A stretch of 5,042 nt of DNA from Nitrospirota bacterium (GTDB taxonomy: Bacteria; Nitrospirota_A; Leptospirillia; Leptospirillales; Leptospirillaceae): NCBI GenBank assembly GCA_021795275.1, contig JAJYPO010000167.1, positions 1 to 5,042 on the forward strand, read 5' to 3'. The stretch's first letter is position 1. Every line of letters begins with the position of its first letter. The notes under the pieces were generated by a model that had not been told where the DNA came from, made no database searches, and saw only the letters and a list, made by a program, of their open reading frames with translations. This document shows positions 1-4,927 of this stretch, one piece after another. The translations under genes were made by a program, and so were the position numbers.

Positions 1-2977
1 GGAGGGCCTCCCTTAAGGAGAGGCTGGTCTCCGTCAGTTCCGATTTGAGGCGTTTGAGAGTTTCTCTGTCATCGTTGTCCCGTGCCGACAGAGCTTCCCC
101 TACGAGAACATGGAGAGTGTCGTGAACCCGTTCCACAGCGTCGAACTGGGGGGTTCCCCCGTACCGGCTCCTTCCGGCACGCTCGATCCATTGCCCAGGA
201 ACACACTTGAGGGGATCTGTCCACTCCTCTTTAATGATTCCGGGAGTATCGAGTCCCAACAAAATTCCTTTCAGAAAAATCTTTGTGGCTTGCCTGACCA
301 TCAGCAAAGTATCGTCCTGATATCCACCTCTTTTTTTCCGTTCTTGCTGTTTCCAGGATTCGAAAGTTCTCCATCCTTTCGACCACACAGGAATCATCGA
401 AGGAGGCATCGGACGGGCGATGGCATAACCTTGAGCCACCTCGATTCCCATCTGAAGGAGCGTCTCCCCTTCTTCCTCGGTCTCGACTCCCTCTGCCAGC
501 ACATTGATCAGCATCATGCGGGCGGCCACGGAGAGACTCGATACGATCGCCAGATCTTTTTGGCTTTCCATCATTCGATGGATGAATCCGATATCTATCT
601 TCACCTCCTTGATGTCGAGCTGCTGGAGGGAAGTAAGGGATGTCTGCCCGGTTCCGAAATCGTCGAGGCTGATAGAAACCCCGAGAGCGTGACACCGGTC
701 GATTGTCTTCCGGGCTTTCTCCAGATCCCGTAGAGCCTCCGTTTCAGTCACTTCGATCTCGATCATCAGGTGTTCGGATCGTTCATGCCTGGAGAGAATT
801 TCGCTTAATGTTTCGATAAATCCGTCGGAGAGGAAGTGGCGTGCGCCGATGTTCACGCTGATGCGCAGATTGAGGTCTTCCTGCTCCCATGCTTTCTGCT
901 GAACCATGGCCGTATTGAGAACCCATCGGCCGAGAGGGATGATCAGGTCGCTTTTCTCAACCACCTCGATAAATGCGTTCGGGGTGAGGAACCCGTGGAC
1001 CGGATGATTCCATCGGATAAGGGCCTCCACTCCGATCACCTGGCCGGTTTCCATATTGACCTGGGGTTGGTAGTAGAAACAAAGCTCCTCGTTTCCGAGT
1101 GCCAGGTCGAATTCCGTCAGGATCCGATGCTGATCCAGAAGGGATTCCTCCATTTCTCTTTCAAAGACTGCCCAACCGTTCCGTCCGCGATCTTTCGCCC
1201 GATACAGGGCCAAGTCGGCATGAGCGATCAGGGAGTCTGCATCTCCGCGATCGGGAGGATAGAGCGTAAGGCCCAGACTTCCAGAAATTCGGACCATCTC
1301 TTCAGACTTTTTCCCCACATCGAAGGGGTTCAGAAGCGATTGCACAATTTTCGTGAAGAGATCCTGGGAGACCACCCCTTCGTCTAGGTCCACCAGAAGG
1401 AGGCCGAACTCGTCTCCGCCCAGCCGGGCCATCGTGTCGGTTTTCCGCAGAAGGGCACCGAGCCGTTTAGCGACCTGAACCAGGAGTTTGTCTCCCTTTT
1501 GATGCCCCAAGCGGTCGTTCACTCCCTTGAAGCCGTCGAGGTCGAGTATCCCGACTGCAAAGCGCTCTCTGGATCTTCCGGAGCGGAGGATGGTCTGGGC
1601 GATCCTGTCCAGGAAGACCCGGCGGTTGGGAAGGTCGGTGAGGGCATCATGGGACGCCATGTGCTCGATCCGATTTTCGTTTCTCTTTCTTTCTGTGATG
1701 TCCTGAGCCGAGATCACAAGCCCTTTCCGGGTACCGTCCGGATTGAAGAGGGGAAGCTTAGTGACATCCAGAATCACAGGATTCCCCTCGGCATTGTTCA
1801 TCGTTTCGATTCCGTTAGAGGGGGCTCCCAGCTTCCATACCGCATTGTCGGAGAGTGTGCATCCCTCATATACGGTGGCAAGTTCTGGCTGAAGGAGGCC
1901 AAGCTCCCGGTCGGTTTTATTCACCCAGTCGGTGCGTCCCTCGAGTTTGAACAGGCGAAGGCCGGCCGGGTTCACGACCTTCCATCGTCCCTCCCCATCC
2001 TTGAAAATAATGACTTCCGGAAGAGTTTCAATCAGGGTGGTCAGTCGCTCCTCGGCTTCCCGGCGGGCACTCTCCCTCGCCCAGTTTTTCAGCACGAAAG
2101 ACAGGTTCTCGACGAGAGCAGAGATCAGTTCAATCAGGTCCGGATCAAAATAATCCGGCTCGTCGGACTGGACGACCAGTGCTCCATAAAGAGTTTCTCC
2201 TTCCATGAGGGGGAACCCTGCTGCGGAGCGAATCCCGTTGGCCCGGTAGAGATCCCTGAGATATCCCTCTGGGAGGCTGGTCATGGGGTCGTTCCAGACG
2301 ACCACCTCTCTGCTCCGGATCGTGTGGCCCCAGATCCCTTGCCCGCTATGAACGGACGGGTCGTCCGAAAGAGGCCTCCGAATGAGTTCCTCGGTGACGG
2401 TCCCGTCATAGGCAACCCACCGACCCGAGCCGCTCACGGGATTGTGATTCCCAATCCACACCGTTCGGACATGTGCCTCGTCCACGATGATGCGACAGGT
2501 ATTCTGGAGCAAACTCTCCTGATCCGGAAGTGACAAAATCAGCCGATTGATGCGGGAGAGGGCGCGATAAAACCGGTTTTGGCGAGACACTCTCCGGTTG
2601 CGCACTAATCGGACGAGAAGGAAAATCAGTCCTCCCCCGAAAGAGAGGAGGAGCAGCGCCATTCGGAAAAAGAGCATCCGATCGATGCGGCGGGACAGAA
2701 TGTCCCGTTTCTGGGACACTGCGAACAAAAGGGCGGTGAGCCGGGGAACAATCCTGCGATTCAGATCAAAAAGCTCTGGTTCCCTCCAATGGAGATGGAT
2801 CCCTTTTTCCAGAAGGGTGTAGGAGAGGAGAACCGCCTGTAAATCCCTGTCCTCAACGGAGGAGAGAAGTGAGCGGTTAGCTTGCATGACCGAAAGGGCG
2901 GCCGATCCCTGGACCAGAAGCCCTTTCCGGTAGCGCCCCTTGAAGATAAAACTGTTTGGAGAGGGCAGGATCTTCAT
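1..2977 (-). CDS. GAF-PAS-GGDEF-EAL bifunctional c-di-GMP enzyme with CZB-like tail (3' end outside window; 5' part frameshifted off)
   Basis: Membrane-anchored protein predicted to make and break cyclic-di-GMP. Residue numbers count from ATG 3203 with the frameshift repaired. TM2 is about 177-200 (LLLLSFGGGLIFLLVRLV), GAF about 211-365, PAS about 386-505 (ending AQDITERK), GGDEF about 514-680 and EAL about 690-935. The diguanylate cyclase site GGDEF is intact (595-599, bases 1420-1406) with metal Asp D554. An inhibitory RxxD site (R586-D589) lies exactly five residues before it. The EAL domain keeps the phosphodiesterase set: E726 of EAL, N784, E817, E820, D847/D848 of DDFGTG, K868, E904/E907 of EGVE and Q924 of QGY. 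Residues about 955-1045 resemble a CZB zinc-binding domain (C1000, H1027, H1031). The frame is open without a stop from 2977 to base 1; the end of the protein is probably close, since only a charged helix follows the CZB-like part. ATG 2977 is the first start in this frame after an upstream TAA, but the true start is probably 3203. Which activity dominates cannot be told from sequence. Confidence 0.93.
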   Translation of the reverse strand, partial: MKILPSPNSFIFKGRYRKGLLVQGSAALSVMQANRSLLSSVEDRDLQAVLLSYTLLEKGIHLHWREPELFDLNRRIVPRLTALLFAVSQKRDILSRRIDRMLFFRMALLLLSFGGGLIFLLVRLVRNRRVSRQNRFYRALSRINRLILSLPDQESLLQNTCRIIVDEAHVRTVWIGNHNPVSGSGRWVAYDGTVTEELIRRPLSDDPSVHSGQGIWGHTIRSREVVVWNDPMTSLPEGYLRDLYRANGIRSAAGFPLMEGETLYGALVVQSDEPDYFDPDLIELISALVENLSFVLKNWARESARREAEERLTTLIETLPEVIIFKDGEGRWKVVNPAGLRLFKLEGRTDWVNKTDRELGLLQPELATVYEGCTLSDNAVWKLGAPSNGIETMNNAEGNPVILDVTKLPLFNPDGTRKGLVISAQDITERKRNENRIEHMASHDALTDLPNRRVFLDRIAQTILRSGRSRERFAVGILDLDGFKGVNDRLGHQKGDKLLVQVAKRLGALLRKTDTMARLGGDEFGLLLVDLDEGVVSQDLFTKIVQSLLNPFDVGKKSEEMVRISGSLGLTLYPPDRGDADSLIAHADLALYRAKDRGRNGWAVFEREMEESLLDQHRILTEFDLALGNEELCFYYQPQVNMETGQVIGVEALIRWNHPVHGFLTPNAFIEVVEKSDLIIPLGRWVLNTAMVQQKAWEQEDLNLRISVNIGARHFLSDGFIETLSEILSRHERSEHLMIEIEVTETEALRDLEKARKTIDRCHALGVSISLDDFGTGQTSLTSLQQLDIKEVKIDIGFIHRMMESQKDLAIVSSLSVAARMMLINVLAEGVETEEEGETLLQMGIEVAQGYAIARPMPPSMIPVWSKGWRTFESWKQQERKKRGGYQDDTLLMVRQATKIFLKGILLGLDTPGIIKEEWTDPLKCVPGQWIERAGRSRYGGTPQFDAVERVHDTLHVLVGEALSARDNDDRETLKRLKSELTETSLSLREAL

Positions 2978-3203
2978 CCATTAAAAGAAGATCGTTGACC
3001 TTTTGCAGAGAAATCAGAGCGTAGGAAAAGAATTTGACCCGGACAAGCTGGGTCTGGTCGCCGGAAATAAAATAACCCAGTCCCGCGAAGACAATCACAA
3101 GCAACCAGATAGCCACAAGAAACGAAGAAGTCAGTCGACGGGACCTCTGAATGATTTGAAATGCCCGAAGGGGCTGTCGAACGGTACGCCCGATCGAATT
3201 CAT
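2877..3203 (-). pseudogene. Frameshifted N-terminal part of the same c-di-GMP gene: TM1 and sensor start
   Basis: This frame encodes a short basic cytoplasmic leader, a strong membrane helix (about residues 28-46, FLVAIWLLVIVFAGLGYF) and the first part of a periplasmic helical sensor reaching Y86-L87-Q88. It then runs out of frame and stops at 2877-2879. The helical sensor continues without a gap in the next frame (GRYRKGLLVQGSAALSV...) and leads to TM2, so the two pieces together give the usual TM-periplasmic sensor-TM layout. ATG 3203 is chosen because it gives the expected leader length; a TTG at 3236 is the only longer option. Neither has a clear Shine-Dalgarno site. The last 30 or so residues before the stop are out-of-frame translation. 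Confidence 0.8.
2936..2939 (-). other. Frameshift site: one extra G in a GGGG run
   Basis: On the minus strand the sequence reads CTT CAA GGGG CGC TAC. Removing one G restores ...FYLQ-GRYRKG... and joins TM1 and sensor start to the rest of the 1067+ residue protein. The shift needed is +1, at a short homopolymer, with no slippery heptamer or stimulator that I can see. A sequencing or assembly error, or a true inactivating insertion, is more likely than programmed frameshifting. Confidence 0.82.
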
Positions 3204-3247
3204 GAGGCATCGTCCAAGATCAATCCAGACCCCCAAGATATAAGGAT

Positions 3248-3286
3248 TTCTTGAGAAAAAAGGTTTCGGTAATTTTTTCTCAAGAA
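3248..3286. repeat. Perfect AT-rich inverted repeat, 14-bp arms, 11-nt spacer
   Basis: Arms TTCTTGAGAAAAAA (3248-3261) and TTTTTTCTCAAGAA (3273-3286) are exact reverse complements around an 11-nt spacer. The repeat ends 45 bp upstream of the ATG at 3203 of the c-di-GMP gene. It could be an operator for that gene, or a hairpin terminator: each strand has an A-rich and a U-rich inner arm, but there is no GC-rich stem followed by a separate U tract. The stop codon of the PAS remnant (3280-3282) falls inside its right arm. Presence is certain; function is inferred. Confidence 0.7.
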
Positions 3287-3393
3287 GAGTAGCCGAAGAG
3301 GCGGGGAAAGGAAGAAATGACCCACCGGATGCGCCGATCGAGATCCACCGTAATAATGATGGCGTCTCCTATCGCCTGAAGGATGAAAGGAGT
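3280..3393 (-). pseudogene. PAS-domain fragment without a start codon
   Basis: Between an in-frame TGA at 3394-3396 and the TGA at 3280-3282 this frame reads 37 residues. The core ILQAIGDAIIITVDLDRR, followed by IRWV and RLFGYSS, matches the start of a PAS domain, where the family pattern is roughly 'A(I/V)I(I/V)TDLDGRI..VN.AFERLFGYS'. The expected N-P-A of the family is replaced by I-S-S, and the domain is cut at about one third of normal length where the AT-rich inverted repeat begins. An ATG at 3397 lies one base out of phase, so a single-base shift could once have given a start. I read it as a relic of another PAS-containing sensory gene or a former N-terminal extension of the neighbour. 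Chance is possible but unlikely given the match. Confidence 0.5.
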
Positions 3394-3412
3394 TCATCTA
3401 TATTAGACTTGG

Positions 3413-3799
3413 TCAATATCCGGGATCGCTGTGATCCTGGACCAGTTCCTCATCCGGAGCGGCCATATGCCACAAGAGGTAGGACGCGACAAGAGGGAGC
3501 AGGACCGTATGATGATTGCCGTTTTCCTGAAGGGTATGTCTGAGGTCGTTTTTGACAGAGGGGATGTTTGTCGTGTCGAGGATGATATCAATGTCGCTTC
3601 CAAAGCTGGAAAGGGCGCCCCGGTAGTCCGGGAAAACGGGAATTCCGTCCTCTTTGACCCTTGCTAAAAAAGGATGATCCTGATCGATTTCACAAACAGC
3701 CAGGATTTTGACCCGATTCTCTCCCAAGAGACGAAACTTCTCATAAAATCGGGTTCCTACACGTCCGAGTCCAATCAATAACACCTGAACAGGTTTCAC
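3413..3799 (-). CDS. Small stand-alone NAD(P)-binding Rossmann-fold protein (128 aa)
   Basis: The first 40 residues form a classic dinucleotide-binding beta-alpha-beta unit: V6-LLI-GLGRVG (glycines 10, 12, 15), helix TRFYEKFRLL, then strand VKILAVCE ending in acidic E37, which would favour NAD over NADP. A later DIDIILDTTN segment fits the next strand of homoserine-dehydrogenase-like NAD-binding domains. At 128 aa it holds only the nucleotide-binding half with no catalytic domain, so it may be a redox or nucleotide sensor or a partner subunit; no reaction can be assigned. The GTG start is chosen because an AGGGAGG Shine-Dalgarno site (3804-3810) lies four bases before it. The frame stays open up to ATG 3871, but that ATG sits at the predicted transcription start and the extra 24 residues look non-coding. 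It is co-oriented with the c-di-GMP gene about 210 bp downstream. Confidence 0.82.
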   Translation of the reverse strand: MKPVQVLLIGLGRVGTRFYEKFRLLGENRVKILAVCEIDQDHPFLARVKEDGIPVFPDYRGALSSFGSDIDIILDTTNIPSVKNDLRHTLQENGNHHTVLLPLVASYLLWHMAAPDEELVQDHSDPGY

Positions 3800-3803
3800 G
3801 ATT

Positions 3804-3810
3804 CCTCCCT
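3804..3810 (-). promoter_or_regulatory. Ribosome binding site that sets the GTG start of the Rossmann gene
   Basis: Minus-strand AGGGAGG followed by AATC and then GTG 3799. It is the strongest Shine-Dalgarno match I noticed in the window and decides the start against the upstream ATG at 3871. Confidence 0.72.
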
Positions 3811-3876
3811 TCGACCTCTTGTTGATCCTCCCGACACTTATTCCCGATTTAATCAATAACGCAAAACTCATTGTTT

Positions 3877-3905
3877 GTTATAGACCGACGAATATAAAAA
3901 GACAA
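3877..3905 (-). promoter_or_regulatory. Sigma70-type promoter for the Rossmann gene
   Basis: Minus strand: -35 TTGTCT (3905-3900), 17-bp spacer, -10 TATAAC (3882-3877). Matches to consensus are 4/6 and 5/6 with ideal spacing. Predicted transcription starts near 3870, giving a leader of about 70 nt before GTG 3799. Confidence 0.6.
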
Positions 3906-3957
3906 GACTGGAAGGATTGTCATAAAAAAATATTATCCATTAGAGAAAGAAGCTTCC

Positions 3958-4152
3958 ATGATTCAGGATAGGTTCTGTCTTGGGAGTTTTTTTATGGGGG
4001 CTTCCGGCATGGCCAGTGTGCATCCCCCAAGAACGATGGTTTCCAATGAATTTCGGGAGATTTTGAAAAGGATTCAAGAGGAGTCCCTCCGGTTTAAGAA
4101 TGGCCCGTCCTCCTCAACTCCTTGTTCTTGTATGGCCGACAACAGCCCGTGA
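3958..4152 (+). CDS. Doubtful small ORF, 64 aa, unknown
   Basis: ATG to TGA frame of 64 residues. It begins with a short hydrophobic stretch (FCLGSFFMGASGMASV), has a charged amphipathic helix near residues 36-47 (NEFREILKRIQEESLRFK) and ends in a Ser/Pro/Cys-rich tail. I recognise no family. The start has only a weak purine stretch (AGAGAAAGAAG) ahead of it, and an AT-rich TATTAT at 3931-3936 has no good -35 partner. It may be a real small protein, but chance is about as likely. It is the only plus-strand candidate between the divergent Rossmann promoter and the toxin-antitoxin operator. Confidence 0.2.
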   Translation: MIQDRFCLGSFFMGASGMASVHPPRTMVSNEFREILKRIQEESLRFKNGPSSSTPCSCMADNSP

Positions 4153-4161
4153 ATAAAGGGA

Positions 4162-4190
4162 TTGGCAATTTGTAGTTTATAAACTACCAT
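4162..4190 (+). promoter_or_regulatory. Candidate promoter of the toxin-antitoxin module
   Basis: -35 TTGGCA (4162-4167), 17-bp spacer, -10 TACCAT (4185-4190). The spacer and the start of the -10 are occupied by the 16-bp palindrome at 4172-4187, so a bound repressor would block polymerase. The predicted start of transcription is close to the ATG at 4197, and no Shine-Dalgarno site precedes that ATG, so the message may be leaderless. The -10 match is only 4/6. Confidence 0.4.
4172..4187. promoter_or_regulatory. Perfect 16-bp palindrome: likely toxin-antitoxin autoregulatory operator
   Basis: GTAGTTTATAAACTAC equals its own reverse complement and ends nine bases before the toxin start. Type II antitoxins with a helix-turn-helix usually bind such palindromes over their own promoter. 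Binding here is inferred from position and symmetry. The palindrome is flawless although the genes behind it are damaged. Confidence 0.68.
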
Positions 4191-4196
4191 TAGCCT

Positions 4197-4495
4197 ATGG
4201 GGGTCGAGATAAAACAAACTGAAACATTCCGAAAATGGCGGACGCGGCTCAAGGATAATCAGCCGTGCCTTGATCGCTTCCCGCCTGGACCGCCTCTCCT
4301 TTGGTCATGCGGGGGATGTCGAGCCGGGAGGACAGGGGGTCAGCGAATTGCGCATCCATTATGGCCCTCGGATACCGCATTTACTTCCAGAAGAGAGGGG
4401 AGACGATCATCGTCCTGCTGTGCGGTGGCGACAAAAGCACGCAAGCGAAGGATATCGAGATGGCGAAGCGCCTGGGAGATGAATGGAGCGAATGA
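4197..4495 (+). pseudogene. RelE/ParE-superfamily toxin, broken by two frameshifts
   Basis: The product would be a small type II toxin of the addiction-module killer family with a RelE/ParE fold. Three frames carry consecutive parts: ATG 4197 gives EIKQTETFRKWRTRLKDN; from about 4261 the next frame gives SRALIASRLDRLSFGHAGDV and on to ELRIHYGP; from 4370 the third gives GYRIYFQKRGETIIVLLCGG and on to DEWSE, stopping at 4493-4495. Both joins need removal of one base, near 4257-4261 and at C4369. After that 297 nt remain, encoding 98 residues, the usual length for the family. The GYRIYF and LLCGGDKSTQ motifs are typical. The gene lies directly before its antitoxin (one base between), the toxin-first order common in this family. 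As sequenced no full toxin can be made, unless the indels are sequence errors. Confidence 0.85.
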
Positions 4496-4496
4496 A

Positions 4497-4721
4497 ATGG
4501 CCGAAGCGTTCAAAACAAACGATACAGCCTACATCGCACAAGCTCTGGGTGTCGTTGCCCGCGCTAAAGGAATGGCCCAAATTGCCGGTCAAACCGGGCT
4601 GTCCCGCAAGCAGCTTTACCGCTCGTTCAGTGAAAACGGCAACCCGACCTTAAAGACAACGTTGGCCGTCATGAAAGCCTTGGGTATCGAGTTGACGGCC
4701 AAGGTGTCTACAGTCCCCTAA
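4497..4721 (+). CDS. Antitoxin of the RelE-type module, HTH, N-terminally shortened (74 aa)
   Basis: The protein matches the addiction-module antidote family: DTAYIAQALGVVARAKGMAQ, then the helix-turn-helix AQIAGQTGLSRKQLYRSFSENGNP, then LKTTLAVMKALGIEL. Family members are usually about 95-100 residues and begin with a segment such as 'FDAAEYLDSPE...AYM' before the AEAF...ND stretch. Here the frame starts at AEAFKTND, so about 20-25 residues seem to be lost precisely at the toxin-antitoxin junction. ATG 4497 lies one base after the toxin stop; ATG 4479 in the same frame would add six residues (MNGANE) that do not restore the missing part. There is no clear Shine-Dalgarno site. The DNA-binding half is intact and could still bind the palindrome at 4172-4187, but toxin neutralisation is doubtful. 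Confidence 0.82.
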   Translation: MAEAFKTNDTAYIAQALGVVARAKGMAQIAGQTGLSRKQLYRSFSENGNPTLKTTLAVMKALGIELTAKVSTVP

Positions 4722-4764
4722 GGAATCTAGCAAAAACAACATGAACACTTATATTGAACTTGTC

Positions 4765-4861
4765 TGGGGATTGATCCGGTAGTTCCATTCCCCATGAAAT
4801 TCCGCTGGTTCAGCGGGTCGGATACAGCCGATACCTGAACGCTTTACGCATGTTGTGCGTA
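4765..4861. repeat. Gene-free stretch with clustered short inverted repeats
   Basis: From 4722 to 4915 I find no credible gene; the longest ATG frame I noticed is 13 codons at 4741. The stretch holds several perfect short hairpins: TGGGGA/TCCCCA (4765-4770 and 4789-4794), CCGCTG-gtt-CAGCGG (4802-4816) and TACGCA-tgttg-TGCGTA (4845-4861). GTTCAG/CTGAAC (4808-4813 and 4835-4840) is an alternative pairing. None has a terminator-like T run. It may be a structured RNA or merely decayed DNA. Confidence 0.35.
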
Positions 4862-4895
4862 TATAGCTTAAACCATGAGATAATGCAAGCATTCA

Positions 4896-4927
4896 TCCCT
4901 CTCTTGGGAAAGAGCCTAAGAGAGGGA
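4896..4927. terminator. 10-bp perfect hairpin between convergent genes, possible terminator
   Basis: TCCCTCTCTT (4896-4905) pairs with AAGAGAGGGA (4918-4927) across a 12-nt loop. It lies between the antitoxin (plus) and the right-edge frame (minus) and overlaps the latter's stop codon (4916-4918). Such a position suits a shared terminator, but neither strand shows a following T tract, so factor-independent function is uncertain. Confidence 0.4.

Noticed and set aside
110..733. 207-codon plus-strand frame and overlapping minus-strand frame at 231-695
   Set aside because: Both are shadows of the EAL and CZB-like coding region; neither translation shows a recognisable family.
836..1387. 183-codon plus-strand frame
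   Set aside because: It is antisense to the GGDEF/EAL junction and has no motif.
1499..2533. 344-codon open frame on the plus strand
   Set aside because: It is antisense to the GAF-PAS-GGDEF coding sequence, whose minus-strand frame carries unmistakable domain motifs. The plus-strand translation shows no domain and is a by-product of GC-rich codon use.
2936..2945. Programmed ribosomal frameshift
   Set aside because: The needed shift is +1, and the site shows no slippery heptamer, rare-codon stall or clear downstream structure; an indel is simpler.
3200..3397. 65-codon minus-strand ATG frame
   Set aside because: It overlaps the better-supported PAS remnant in another frame and the start of the c-di-GMP gene; composition (HHYYGG, no domain) looks non-coding and no ribosome site precedes it.
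4197..4721. A single 174-aa fusion protein read straight through toxin and antitoxin
   Set aside because: The middle part is out-of-frame translation of the toxin; only the first 21 and last 74-80 residues match families. It is an artefact of two +1 shifts.
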